A stretch of DNA of 64,000 bases from Cordia subcordata (taxonomy: Eukaryota > Streptophyta > Magnoliopsida > Boraginales > Cordiaceae), in the NCBI GenBank assembly GCA_028554755.1, contig JAPTOF010000003.1, forward strand, positions 24,406,001 through 24,470,000, in the 5' to 3' direction. Each line of letters begins with the position of its first letter. The stretch's first letter is position 1. The notes under the pieces are model-generated. The model searched no databases, was not told the origin of the DNA, and saw only the letters and a list, made by a program, of their open reading frames with translations. Both the position numbers and the translations under genes were made by a program. Positions 1-12,492 of the stretch are shown here, piece by piece.

Positions 1-1286
1 GGTGATGATGGTCTTTTGATAATTAATGAATGATTGGATAGTTAATGAACGATTTGTTGATATTTTTCTAATGTTATTATTATTATTTTTTGGTCGCAAT
101 TTTCTCATCAAATTGTGTATCATAGAAATGAGCGTGATTTTCTCTCTCTCTCTCTCTGGCTTTTGTTTTCTTGTAAGCATTGTGACACTGAATTAAATAT
201 CCTGTCTAATATCATAAAAATGTTCATTTCCCAGATTCCTGAAGCCAATTAAAAGCATTGACCAGAGAAATGTGGTAGGCAGAATTCCATATGGTCTCTA
301 TTATTTGCAAAAATTGTTAGTTTAGTCCCTATTATCTCAAAGGTGATCCCTTTGCTACTCAATGTTTGCAAAGGAAAGTTAAATTATGTCCTTAGTGTTT
401 TAAAAGTAGTTCTTAATGTTTACAAAAATTGTCAATTTTGGTCATGTAACTGCCACATGATCATTTTTAAGGCTAAAATTTTTTTTTGGGGGGGAGGGGC
501 ACTATTTGTAAACATTCGGGGCAAAATTGGTGACAAAATTAGTTACTTTTGAATTAATAAGGATTAAAATAATATTTTTTAATATATTAGGGACTAAGTA
601 GGTCAATTTTGAAAAATAAGGACCAAATGATGTTTTTTTATAAATAATAGAGATCATTATTGGAATTTGTCAAGCCTAGTATATCTCGTGATTGAAAGAA
701 AATCAATTTTCGATTACAGCATATTGATACAAGGTCCGTAATGAACAAATCATACGAATCCAATGTAAGTGTGGTGTCTATATACATGATATTTACTATA
801 TGATATTTACAATGCTCTGATCCATCAAGTAATGTTTGCAAAACTTTTAAATTTAAAAATATATAGCCTATGAGCTTTGAAAATAGAAAATATCTAATCA
901 AGGATTGCAAGCAAGCCCTGGAATATAGGGTAAGTCGTGTTCAAGTAGTACAAATTGAATAGTGTATTTTAATATTGTGGACGTATTCTGGAACTCGTTA
1001 AGAGTCATAAGAGGAACGAGACATCTCTAAACAAATTATGGAAATTAGACTTCTCTTCAAACCCGAGAAAGAAATTTCCATTTAATGGTAGTGTGTAAAT
1101 TCTACGATGCTCTCTATCCAGCTGACGTTCATCTCCATCGTTTTGTGTCCCTGTTCATCGTCCTGAAATTGAAGATGATCAACACGAGAACAACTAAGAT
1201 GGCTTTGGCTTCTTAGATGTGGAACCTAGTATAACATGCATAAAAAGAAAAATCAACATGAAAAACCGGAAAAGTAAAAAACATAA
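1..1286. other. Non-coding, AT-rich stretch
   Basis: I see no supportable gene here. The sequence is AT-rich with a short CT run near 142-157 and a poly-T/poly-G tract near 480-497. The open frames present are short and rich in Asn, Ile, Lys and Phe, as expected from AT-rich non-coding DNA. Confidence 0.6.
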
Positions 1287-1580
1287 CTATTGGCTTGAAA
1301 TCTTGTAGTGACACGTAAAACCTTGTGACCCGGTAATCAAAACGTTTGCAGTGTCGAAGTGTCGCTTTGCTGATGGGTGGTGTAATAAGTCGTCGGGGAG
1401 GACGAGGTCATGAGGACCCAAAACCTTCATACAAGTGAGGCAATAGCCAAGCTTCATCACATCACATCTGCAATGGATGTGGTATGCTTGCCTGCAAGAT
1501 TGACAGTTGACTCGAAATGGCCCCTGGATGATCTCTGATCGGCAAAATTGGCACCAGGCGGCTGCGAAATTATCTGCCAT
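1287..1580 (-). CDS. Small RING/PHD-like zinc-binding protein (97 aa)
   Basis: A single open frame with a proper ATG at 1580 and a stop at 1287. Residues 10-50 carry eight regularly spaced ligands: C10-x2-C13, C26-x2-C29, H34-x2-C37 and C47-x2-C50. This is the C4HC3 cross-brace order of RING and PHD-type fingers, with a 12-residue first loop and a 9-residue spacer before the last pair. No transmembrane segment or targeting signal is evident, and the C-terminal 45 residues have no motif I recognise. If it is a RING-type finger, the expected role would be protein binding, possibly as a ubiquitin ligase. The RING-versus-PHD distinction cannot be settled by eye, and I do not recognise a named plant protein. 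It could be the last exon of a longer gene, but the frame is self-contained. Confidence 0.5.
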   Translation of the reverse strand: MADNFAAAWCQFCRSEIIQGPFRVNCQSCRQAYHIHCRCDVMKLGYCLTCMKVLGPHDLVLPDDLLHHPSAKRHFDTANVLITGSQGFTCHYKISSQ

Positions 1581-2387
1581 TTTTGGCTCACTAGTTGCAG
1601 ATGTAAGGTATTAGAATTTGCAGGTGGTCAATTTGTGAAGCATTATATTTTAGAAGAGAAATATTCAATTTATAGAGCTCAAAGATCATATGTATGAGAG
1701 CAGCCATATTTAAAGATAATTAATGCTGGAGATCATCGAAATTCATCAATTGAAGGTTTAGAGCTTCCTTGCATTGCTTCTCTTTTAAGGCAATATTGAT
1801 TGAATGTATATTTTTAGAATCAACACACAGCTTCATCAGTTTAAAGCCTTTGAATTGCTAGCCATTGTTTCACATGCATTAAAGATTATATATTTATGTA
1901 TTATTATTCTTGAAGAATTACCATACAGAACACTCGGCTAATTTAGGACCTCCTGCATTTATATCTTCTTTTTGTTATTAAAACTTGTAATTTAGCTAAA
2001 GTTGGCCGGTAGAAGCCATAATAAGAGAAGTATCTTGTGAGAGATATGTTCTCGATGTTAAATGACAATTCATTATATAATAACTACGTACAAATTCACA
2101 ATAATTAATATTAACAATAACTACGTACAAGTTCGTTATGGCAATTTTCTTCTTTTAAATATCTAAATGTCATGTATTGATATTCAAAAAGATCAATAAC
2201 TAATGTGTATAACATTGACACGCTTTTCCGCTTTTTTCTTTTTTTCCAATTCTTTTGGCATTGAAAACTTGTTTTTAGTTAATGTAATTTTGAGGGGTCA
2301 AATCGAGTACAGAGAACAACTTCAAGGGCCAAAATGCAATTTCCGTCTTAATTATATATCCCTGGAAACTTATATTGTACGCCCGTA
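1581..2387. other. Intergenic, no gene seen
   Basis: AT-rich sequence upstream of the small zinc protein, so its promoter should lie in the first few hundred bases. I see no convincing coding frame, RNA gene or complete repeat. Confidence 0.5.
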
Positions 2388-2960
2388 GATGCACTGTGTA
2401 ACCTGCACTTGCAACTATAAATGTATTGAACAAACAACTTATTAATACTCAACAAACATGATTTGTGAATTTTATTGAATAAATAATTTTTTTATTCTGA
2501 ATAAACATCTGCAGCTATTTTTATAAATAAATATTTGTTAATTTTACACTTATCAATAAATATTATGATAATCTTTGAATTTTACTAGACAATAACGTAT
2601 GAATACTGAATAAATATTTTTTTATTCTGAATAAACATCTGTGACTATTTTCATAAATAAATGCTTGTCAACAGATATTGTAATAATCTGTGAATTTTAT
2701 TGAATAAATAACTTATGAATATTGAATAAATAATTTTTTTATTTTGATCAAATATCTGTGATTATTTTCATATATAAAAATTTATGTGATTTTACTAAAC
2801 AAACAACTTATAAATATTAAACAAATATTTAAATATAACTGTTTTCATATATAAATGTGAATTTTATAAAATATAATTGTCTCATATATAAATATTTTTA
2901 TGAATTTTATTAGACAAATAACTTACAAATACTTACTAAATAATTTGATAAATCATATTA
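2388..2960 (-). repeat. Interspersed AT-rich repeat, copy A (reverse orientation)
   Basis: The stretch starts with a CCGTAGATGCAC-type end. It continues with several degenerate tandem units built around 'gaattttattgaataaataa' and 'tctgtgactattttcat'. Read on the other strand, its first 110 or so bases closely match the end of the repeat at 36899-37505, and a third copy lies at 23930-25025. The internal units suggest a satellite-like core inside a mobile or formerly mobile repeat. No coding capacity. The far boundary is approximate. Confidence 0.6.
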
Positions 2961-2995
2961 TGTACTCCTGCAAGACATCAGTGCTCCTGCAGGCA

Positions 2996-3381
2996 TGATA
3001 TAATTTATATAATTTGCGATATGTCTCTTGGCGCATTTTAGCAATTCCCAGTGGGGTGAAACTTCCCCGATCACGCCATCCATCGTTGAAACTCGAAGAA
3101 ACGCCTCACTCTCTCTCTCTCTCTCACACACACACAAAGCACACACAAGAAGATACCCACAGGAGCTAAAATCATACATATTCGAGCTGCCCTTTTTCCC
3201 TCTATCGGAAGCAATCGTTCACATGGTCTTCGAATACTTCTAATCATATATACCTTTTGCTTCCATTTGTAAGTGTTCTCATAATTTTTTTTTAACAATT
3301 TCTTTCTTTTACTGAGAAGAAAATATTACTATCATATATTTCATATTTATATCCATTTTATATACATATAATTTATAGTAG
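2996..3381 (+). promoter_or_regulatory. Putative promoter and 5'UTR of the ALIS gene
   Basis: A TATA-like stretch (atttatataatt, about 3003-3014) precedes a CT then CA dinucleotide tract at about 3108-3140. CT-rich tracts just downstream of the start site are common in plant 5'UTRs. The ALIS start codon is at 3382 after 'atttatagtag', which could also be a 3' splice site, so a 5'UTR intron is possible. Transcription start is inferred only. Confidence 0.35.
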
Positions 3382-6300
3382 ATGGATGTGGATGGAGGAA
3401 GCACTTCATCACCAGCAGCAGCTGGTGCAGAAGCCCGTTCGGGCCGTGAACGTCGGGGCTGGTCAAAAGGTTATTCTTTTTTTTTTTTTTTTCCACTTGG
3501 TCAATTGTTGTTTTCATTTTTTTTTATTACTTTGTTTATTTACGACTATGTTGGAGTCAATAAATAAGTAAGATAGATAAACCTTAAGCTTTTTAGATGA
3601 GGTGATAAATTTTCGTTAATGTATTGGGATCAAGTCTTGCGAGCAAACCACTTTCGAAGAATGTTTGCGCGGAAAACTGAATCAAAAAAGGAAAATCTTG
3701 TTTGCTTGGGCGCGTTGAAACTAATAAACAAATGGAATATAGCTGAAGCTTTTAAGTATTGTGGTAAATTTACAATTACAGTGTTGAATATTTTATATGC
3801 GTTGATTTGGTTTGTAGGATGAACATTAAATGTGGTGTTGTGTATTGGAGTACTAAATGCTTAACTTTTCCGGCTCGTATAAGAAATTTAATGATAGAGA
3901 TATTGGCACTAGTATGATACTATCTGTAAAGTTGGGATCTTAATCATGTGGCTGCAATTTTATGCTTCAAGGGTTTTGGGTTCAAAGAAGAGTAAATTTG
4001 AGTAAGAATAATGTGGGGATTAATTTGGCTGATTAGACTGAGAAATGCTGGGAAATTGGCTGATAAATTGCTTTCAAGGAGAAGAAAGATTCTGGTTCTT
4101 ATGGTCTATTGTAGAGGCAATAAGTTCATCAAAAGTTGAAGTTTATGGACTGAATTGTCGAATCTAGGGATAGGATTTTGCGACATACCACTACAAAGAA
4201 GGGGAAAAGGGAATAACATTTAATTGTTATTAAGAAGGAATGGTAGTTGAAGCAGTGGAGGACGAAGATAGATACAAAGAAAAAGACACAGAATTTTAGT
4301 GATGCCACATGTATATCCTACCAATTGGTCTCTTGTGTTAAAAGAGATGCTCTGATCTCCGTGGATGGATTTCAGTTTGTGAATACCACACACCACCCAC
4401 CTGCATCTTCCTCTACATCTTTTTGAGATCTACAACTAGTGAATTAAAACTTTTAGCTTCTTACTCCTTTTAGCTTTTCTTTATTTTTCTGTTTTACCAT
4501 TGAGTCTCCCCTGCCACCAGCAACCTTTTTGTCGATCTAAGTCTAGTTTTGTCTGTATTTTCCAACCCTGTTTGCCTCATTCTAAAGTATCAATCTACAT
4601 TTAGCTCACCTATTGTCTGTATCCTTCCAATGGAACCCTGTTTGCCTCATTCCAAAGTAGCAATCGCCATTTAGCCCACCCATATGGTTCTCAATAACCT
4701 GGTTTGCATTTACGTTACGCTGAGAATGTAAATACGAGATGTTTCCTTGGGCAAGCTCTAAGTTCTTTTGCTATCTAGATTTGAAGAATATAAAGCATGT
4801 GTATCACTTTCCCAAATGAGCGAGCTGCCTGCATAATAGGGTTTTCTGAGAAATAACATATTCAGAAGATAAAGTTGGACACGTGGCATGGGTCCTGCAA
4901 TGAGGGATTCAATGTAATTATAGTAGAAGTCAGAAGATGGTGTCAGAGATGAGGATGCGAAGCTCTCTAGTTGGAGGATATTGTTTGACATACAATATAG
5001 ACATGGGCAAGCAATGGTTTCTCAACTGCTTTTGTGCTTCTGAACAACATGACTTGGAAAGAGCAGATGCCAGATATATTCAAGCAGAAGTGGGAAATGA
5101 TGGACCTCAGGGACTCACTGAGTGTTAGGACTTGGAAATGAGTAGAAAGAGAAGACCAATAGATTAAAAGATGTGATTGCCTCTGTTAGAGTGAAATAAA
5201 ATAGCATAGTTCATTGCAAACCCGGTCTCTTCCTAAATTGCATACATCAATCGAGTGATATCATATTGTTACTGAGGAGTACTGGCAGACTGCATGAAGT
5301 TGTTTCTCCACTTTTTTTTGACATTACTTGGATTATTTCTTCTAAAATGGTGAAAGAAACTATATTCCTGTAGACATATTTGTTTTGGTGAATATGCTTC
5401 CTGAAACCTCTATAATATGCTGTAGCAGTTTTCTTATATTGTGCTTTTAGACTCAGCCCTACGGTTGATAGAGAATTCTTTTATTGCTCAATTTACTGTA
5501 AACTACAATGATGCCAATTTCCACTAGATATTAGGCTTTCTTCTATCATTATCCTCTACAGAGCCTACAATCCTTCAGGAGATAGATAAGCTGCAGATGT
5601 TACTTCCTAACCTTATCCAATTACACGCCATGCAGACGTTTGGTGATTGCTTCGCATGCCAGATAGCCACTTGATACTTCTCTTTAGTATTTTTGGGCAG
5701 TTTCTGGGTGGGGGTTTCGGGGGGTTGGTATGCAGAAGACTACCTTTTCCCCAGATCTTAGACAAAGAAAGCAGCACAAAAAAGGATTTTTATATCTTAC
5801 CTTCAGTAAGGATGGGCTAGCCTCCCATTGGATCAGAATAGATGGCAGAATAACAAACTTAAAACATGGACACTGCTCTCGGCCGACATTAGGAACAGGC
5901 GTTCTTCCTTAACCAACTCCTTAGAGATCTACCCGTACTATCAATCCTAGGGAGATGTCTTCTACACTGAAGCTTTCTTAAGGTTTTGCCTTTTAATAAC
6001 TAGTTTCTGTGTCAAGTTGGTGCTTCTCTAACAGTTTTTTGCCACATAATTTGCGTCTACATAATTGATTTTTTAGGGTGTTCTTTACTCTCTGGTGTAT
6101 TTAGTGTTAGTACCATGAACATCTATTCCTTTGTAACATAAAATAAGATTTGAGTATAGGATGATCTATGATAGATCTAATTGGGTGTCTTTGCAGCTGT
6201 ATACCATTTCACTCAGCAAAGTTTACCAGCTTGTAAACCTGTCCTAACACCCAAGTGGGTGAGTATATGAGGAGTAATTCTTCTTCGGGTTGCATCTATC

Positions 6301-9204
6301 TATTCTAATCCCTTCCATGCAGATCACTTTTTCACTCTTCCTATTATGATATTTCCCCTACAGGTAATTACAACATTCTTTCTGGTAGGCGTCATTTTTA
6401 TTCCAATTGGACTCATTTCTCTAAGCACTTCACAAAGTGTAAGTTTCTACTTTTGACGCCCTCTTAATTTATCTGTTTGTATAAATATGCATTTGATCTA
6501 CAGGGTGAGTTTTATATTTTATGTGTAGGTTGTGGAAATTGTGGATAGATATGACATTGAGTGCATACCTGAAAAATATAGGGGGAGCAAAGTGGCATAT
6601 ATAACAGATAACTCAATCTCCAAAAATTGTACAAGATATCTGCAGGTAATATGTCTTATTTAACTTCTTTCAGCGAGCAGGAACTTGGAGTAGTAGTTTT
6701 GCAATATTTGAGTTTATGGTGTGTTAGAAATAGTTTGACTTGATGAGTGAATTACTACTGCTCTAGGAAGCGCTAATTTATCCAATCTGTGAGCTTCTTT
6801 TCAGATTTTAGTTTTTGGGTCCTGTTGAATGCCTGGAGCTGCTTTTTGAACTGCTCCCTTTCCTGCAGCTTCAACTTGGAACTCAAGTATGGGTGCTGAG
6901 TGCGGCTAGTTTTGTCCTCTAAAGTTGGATTTGTCATGGGCACAAGGATTTGTTTTATATGTACAAATGCCTTCTTACAACCATTATGCTGAAATCGGAA
7001 GAGATCATTTTGGCAGTCATGATTGATAATTCTACACTAACCCCTAAGTATTCAAGAGTCTAGTTCAGTTAATTGCAGATTATTTTGCATTTTTGGTGTT
7101 TTGTGCATATATGACAGTGTTTTGCGTGAACTAGTTTTGAAAGTAATATTTTCTGAATCTATTGAAATACAGGTTGACAACTGTAGTTATTTCATCCTTT
7201 TCCTTCTGGATATTTGTTATTCATACATTGCCTATGTGTGTAGGTTCCCAAACATATGAAAGCTCCAATTTATGTCTATTATCAGCTGGACAATTACTAT
7301 CAGAACCACAGACGGTACACTTTCCTTTTTCATCTGCACAAATTTATTTATCAACAATAGGCTTGTTTATATATCAGTTTCTATTACAACCTGCCTTCTG
7401 TTGAGTGTGTAGTTGATAATTGTAAGCTATGGTTTTAAATTAGACGTGGTGAGCACGATAGAACTTATCAATGTAGTTGGACAAAGTGTTTTCCTTTGTA
7501 CTTTTCTCTGCTCTTCACCACCCTTGCCCTCTTTTTTGGGTTGTTATATACTCTAATTCGGCTGAAAGATTCTGATCCAGATATGTGAAAAGTAGAAATG
7601 ATCAGCAGCTCTTATATGGACTGAAATACCATCATATGAGTTCGTGTCAACCTGAAGAGTTCAACAATGGTCTCCCAATTGTTCCCTGTGGTTTGATTGC
7701 TTGGAGTTTGTTTAATGACACATACTCCTTTTCACGCGGAACATTTAAAATTGAAGTGAATAGGAAGAACATTGCATGGAAGAGTGACCGTGAACACAAA
7801 TTTGGGAAGCAAGTTTATCCCTTCAATTTCCAGAATGGGACTTTGATTGGCGGTGCAAAGCTAGATCCAAGAGTTCCTGTAAGTTCTTTTATCTAACAAT
7901 AGGCATCAAATTGCTTCTTGCTTCTGTTCTCCTGCTGTCAAAAGTAAAGGAAGAAAAGGAAGGCTGGGTGCTAAAATATGCTGACAGAATCCTCCATTCT
8001 CTATCACATCATTCTCTTCTTTTCCCAACTTCGATTGTCTCTTGGCTTCTATTATTGTGTTGGACTCGAGACTATTTGTTAAGTTACATTTTATTGTCTG
8101 GGATGAGAAGCTACTACAAGTTGTTTATTTTCTGATGTGTGTTTTTCCTGAATGCTATGCATTACATGTGGGGGTTTGATGATTTACCTTCACTTCTAAA
8201 TGTGAAACTTGAAGATTGTTATTTGAATCATTATTAGGACATTAGTTCTTGTATGTTCTCATCAGTTGTATTCATTTATAATGTTTATCTATTTAGTCCC
8301 TACACTTTTGGTTCTTACTTCTGTTCTTTTTGATGACTACCTAGCTAAGTGACCAAGAAGATCTTATTGTGTGGATGCGCACTTCTGCTTTGCCTAGTTT
8401 CCGGAAATTGTATGGAAGAATTGAAGAGGATTTGGAAGCTGATGATGTCATTATTGTAAACCTTGTGAACAACTATAATACATACAGTTTTGGGGGGAGA
8501 AAGAGGCTTGTTCTGACAACTTCTAGCTGGTTGGGAGGGCGGAATAACTTCCTCGGAATGGCCTATGTGTCTGTTGGCTCTTCGTTTATCATTGTTGCCA
8601 TCATCTTCATCTTGCTTCATGTGAAAAACCCAAGGTTAATGTCAAATTTCATCACATCCTTTTGGATGTTTCATCTAAATGACATCAATTTTGTTGTATG
8701 CATTGCATTTAGCTGATTTTTCAGCTCTATTGTTATTTTAGGTATAAAGCATATCCTCTACTGTTTTAAGGTTGTTTGTGAATATAATTTTCAGCAAAAT
8801 ACAATGACAGCCAAAACTTGCTAAAGATGCAGATTTTCTATTTAACTTTGTGTTTGCAGATTTAAGTTTACTGTTCCCATATTATCCAACCTGTTCACAT
8901 GCTCGCTACATGAATTTTCTAAAACTACCAATTTGTAGGGACCCTTAACCTGCATCTTCCTTCATATGCCCATTAAAACACCAGTCTATTGTCTTGGCAA
9001 GTCTGGACATCCTCAACTGAGTGTCTGTGTGAAAAATTGACTCAATCAGAATTGAGACAATGTGGGTTTACTGTGAAAAGTATTTTTTTCGGATCTTCTG
9101 TCCTAGGTTTCATCTTCATTGAATTGTTGCTTTGCATTCTTCTTTGCAGGCCTTATGGGGACACAAGTAATCTAGCATGGAACTGGAAAGGCATTTCTAG
9201 TTGA
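3382..9204 (+). CDS. ALA-interacting subunit (ALIS, CDC50/LEM3 family), 8 exons
   Basis: Exons by splice signals and frame: 3382-3469, 6197-6258, 6364-6438, 6529-6645, 7244-7314, 7581-7878, 8345-8634, 9150-9204. Together they make 1,056 nt (351 aa plus TGA) with every junction GT/AG and in frame; family members are about 350 aa. ALIS proteins are the beta subunits of P4-ATPase lipid flippases (ALA proteins) and are needed for ER exit and activity. Visible features are a cytosolic N-terminus ending in LPACKPVLTPKW, a first membrane helix about 51-71 (VITTFFLVGVIFIPIGLISL) and a Cys-rich, N-glycosylatable lumenal domain. That domain includes VVEIVDRYD, a KNCTRYL sequon and the family signature PCGLIAWSLFNDTY in exon 6. 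A second helix lies near the C-terminus (FIIVAIIFILLHV), followed by a short cytosolic tail. Intron 1 is 2.7 kb. The ALIS paralogue number cannot be assigned by eye. Confidence 0.93.
3470..6196 (+). other. ALIS intron 1 (2.7 kb) with internal duplication
   Basis: The first intron holds no supportable gene. Between about 4545 and 4690 there is an imperfect tandem duplication: two blocks read 'accctgtttgcctcattc', then a paraphrase of 'aaagta(t/g)caatc..catttagc'. Long first introns in plants can hold expression-enhancing sequence, but nothing specific is visible. Confidence 0.5.
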
Positions 9205-10900
9205 GAGGTGAGCTTGTCTTTTTTCTTTTGAATAGTTCTCTGACATGAATCGAAATTTGAATTGTTGGTCAATCCTAAACTTACTAGAGAAAGGCTAGAG
9301 ATTATAAACTAAGTTGGGGTTCAAATACCGACCAATATAAGGAAAAATATGTAACTTTTGTCAATTAAGAAGTTTGTTAATGAGCACCAAGGGGATGCAA
9401 CCCAAAAACGAAAACATGTCTTTCTTTCTTAACTATTTACAAAGTCATGTATGCCATTAACATCATAATTACATGAACCCCCAACCGTAGAAGCCAACTT
9501 GTGGAGCCAATTATATTTGAAATAAGCACAATCCATAGCCTTTCCCTCACATGTTCTTACTTCCCTTCCAAAAAGACCAAATAATAGAAAGAGATATCAT
9601 TTGGATAATCTTTTTCTTATCTCTGGCTGCTTTAGTTCCATTTCAAGCTCTAAGCTCATCACGAGAAGACTTGGCAGCAACCATCTACTGGTTTATGTCA
9701 GTTGATAATCTTATGCCATTTGATTGATCAAGGCCAGGGGAACCAAATACCATCCTGAGTGCAGCACTCAATTGACTTGCTGTTCGAGTGGTTGCTATAA
9801 GATTGGTTCTGTGAAAATCAATGGATCAAGATAAAGAAAGCCAGGGTGGGGGAAGAAAAATATTGGTCTGCTAAAACAGTCTTGTAATGTAGGGCTTCTC
9901 TGCTTATGATGAAATATATTGGCACTATACTTCTTGCTCTTATCTATTAAGGTTGGGATGTATGGCGGTTGTGAACGAGATTGTACCAAGATATTTTACC
10001 TCTTGTCAAAGATCTAATTGCAGTCATACGCAAAATCCACCTAAAAGAAATTCATGTACAACATTAGAGGATTAAAAATTGCTATAAAGATTGTAAACTA
10101 ACCATATCATATAAAAGTTTAAACTGTTATGAGTAGTTTATTTTTATTTAGTTATCACCTTTGACACACGCAGAAGTTCTATTGAGCTTCACCCGTCTAA
10201 ATATTCTTTTCAATGGGTTGATGGTAATACTTGAACTTAATTTCTTTACAACCTCGCTACATGAGTAATTACCACCTTATCTCAAATTTAAAACTGAGGG
10301 GTTATTTTTATTCTATTTAATTTATTATTTTCAAGAAAAACTAAACATTCTCAGGGTGTATATGCAATTTACATTGCAAATTTTGAAACGAATTTATTAT
10401 ATGATCAGGACAAGGTAATTTGATCTGGTGAAACATTTAGGGTAAGATGCCCTGTTTCATTTGAATGGATTAGTGACCTCATTTGTTGAGTATTCAGGCG
10501 AAAAGGAAAGTAATCAGGGAATAGAGGAATTTGCAGATGGATATCTTCTCTTTTTTCCTGACATAACTGAAACATGATCTTCTTGCAGGAAGATGAGAAG
10601 TGGCGTGTTTCATAAGCACACAAATCGGGCTTTTTGAACCGATGTTGTTGCGTGGAAGAACATCATTTTTCAGCGGGTGATCATTCGACAAGTTTGTGCG
10701 ACATCTAAAGATGGGCGTCTTGGAGCTGTTTGGTAAAACCTCCAGCAAGTAAGCTTTTGCAGTAGACAATGTAAAATGATCAACTGAAGTAGTTGAACAT
10801 GTCTGACAATATAATTCAAGATCGTCTAAGTATATACATAAATGTCCTTGCAAAATTGGTGGTGAAATCATATATCTCCACAGAATCAGTTCTTTTTCAA
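9205..10900 (+). other. ALIS 3'UTR with a probable 3'UTR intron
   Basis: The stop codon (9202-9204) is followed three bases later by a good donor (gag|gtgagc, intron from 9208). A good acceptor (tcttgcag|gaagatgag) ends at 10588. The sequence after 10588 is less AT-rich than the surroundings and looks like transcribed 3'UTR up to about 10.9 kb. A junction only 3 nt after the stop would not normally trigger nonsense-mediated decay. This is inference from splice signals only; the UTR may equally end within the stretch 9205-9400. Confidence 0.35.
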
Positions 10901-12106
10901 TCTCGTCATGATTTGGTTGATTGTCTGCACTTCTCTTGTCTTCATTTCACTACTACATGGTGCTAGGCGATTTGAGCTTAGTCTAAAAAGATACATGAAG
11001 ATTGTGACCTCACAATTGTACCTTAAGGAGAAACTGTCAAATCAACTACCAGTAATTTCGAGTTTGCGTTTCACTATGTATATATTTTCATAATGTTATG
11101 ATGTTATAAGAAGCCTAAATTTGCGTGGATAGAGCACAAAAAGCTAAGGTAGAGGGGAAACTTAATGGCACTTGACAAATTAGTGAAATACCACGTAACA
11201 GCTCATGTATACGTATTTCTATAACACCCAAAAAGCCAAAAAAGAAAGGAAAGGAAATACGAGAGAAAGAAGGACACTTTTATACATCACGGATTCAGAG
11301 TTTTATTTTAATCAATGATATAATAATTGAGACACATTAGTGGAGGTCTTAAGTTATTAAGCTCTTGCCCTTCCCGTTGAAAATACACCAAGGAGGAGGA
11401 AGAAGAAAATTGAAAAGCAAACACAAAAAATCATGAAAGAGTGAAAGTATGAGTGTACGGGGGCTGGAGAAACAATAACTGAAAAAGAGAAGGAAAAAAG
11501 CACAATCATTTCGATAGAGAAAAAGGTTTCTACAATTGGCACAAAGAACAATTAAACTTCATTTCTGACATTAGCAAAATTGAAAACAGAAAAAAACAAA
11601 AGAGTTTATGTTAAAGGTGAAATTCTTCCAAGTCCCAACACAATTAAGCTTCTTGCGAACAAATAATCAACTCTCTGGAGCAGATCGTAGCGTGCTAATC
11701 ATCTCCTCAGCAAAAATTCCCACTCGACAAACATTATCATCCCTCCAACGTTAAAAGTGTTAGAGAATCTAATTGTGTCACGTGAATACATAATTGCTTC
11801 AATTTGACATGCATGCCCGCTCCCTTGATCAACGTGTGGAAGATCACCAATTAAACATCAAGCATTCTGACGAGAAACCAACCAACCGCGCCAATTAAAC
11901 CTCCTTAATCTCCTCTCTCCGACATGCCTCATGTCACAAAAGTGTTATGTCACCGAGATTGATTATTTAACACGTAACTCAGTCTGGCCTCCGCAAGGAC
12001 TATATATATATATATATATATATTGAGAGACAGATAATTGTGGGGATTATATATGGTGCGAAGCACGAGATATGGCAATGATGAACTAATTTAAGTTTCT
12101 TGAACC
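10901..12106. other. Intergenic, no gene seen
   Basis: AT-rich spacer with an (AT)n microsatellite at about 12000-12022. Short open frames here have no coding character. Confidence 0.5.
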
Positions 12107-12370
12107 CTAAAAAACAATGTGTCGATTGATGAAAAGATAAGAAGCAAAAGAAAGCAAAACAGGAAGAAAAAACAAGACCCTCTTGCCAGGAACAACATCA
12201 AATCCCCCCACTAGGCCTCCTGCTGATGAACTTGAATATCCACCTGCGGCTTCTTCAAGAATGGTCTCCAACCTTGGAGCAATCGAAGAAGGCCTTCGAG
12301 GAGAAACGAATGGAGCAGGTGCAACTTCCACCCAGTTGTGCATGTACCTCATTTCTTTTCCCATGGCCAT
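12107..12370 (-). CDS. Small protein of the VAPxxF / LETIxEE family (87 aa)
   Basis: The frame is open from upstream, but the first ATG is at 12370 (a second one, two codons on, is at 12364), giving about 87 residues. The N-terminal half carries the shared core: VEVAPAPF, twelve residues, then LETILEE. The second half is Ser/Gly-rich and ends in a hydrophobic run (VLFFLPVLLSF). That run may be read-through into non-coding sequence past an unrecognised intron donor, because the tail has no counterpart in the other three members (13631-14050, 32581-32916, 40279-40527). Function unknown. Single-exon and short, like its relatives. Confidence is high that the core is coding and lower for the C-terminus. 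Confidence 0.55.
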   Translation of the reverse strand: MAMGKEMRYMHNWVEVAPAPFVSPRRPSSIAPRLETILEEAAGGYSSSSAGGLVGGFDVVPGKRVLFFLPVLLSFASYLFINRHIVF

Positions 12371-12447
12371 TTGGCGACTTGTAAAATGAGATTTTTGCAC
12401 AAATCAAAGAAGCTTTAGATGTTTTTGATGATGGCTGCAATTAGTTA

Positions 12448-12450
12448 AGG

Positions 12451-12490
<40 letters not shown>

Positions 12491-12492
12491 GT
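12448..12492. repeat. Compound (GT)n(AT)n microsatellite
   Basis: A GT run followed directly by an AT run, located just upstream of the start of the small gene at 12107-12370, so it probably sits in its promoter. Confidence 0.85.

Noticed and set aside
8345..8620. Minus-strand frame opposite ALIS exon 7
   Set aside because: Shadow of a well-supported exon on the plus strand.
10494..10871. 125-residue minus-strand frame
   Set aside because: Antisense to the probable ALIS 3'UTR exon; the less AT-rich UTR explains the open frame.
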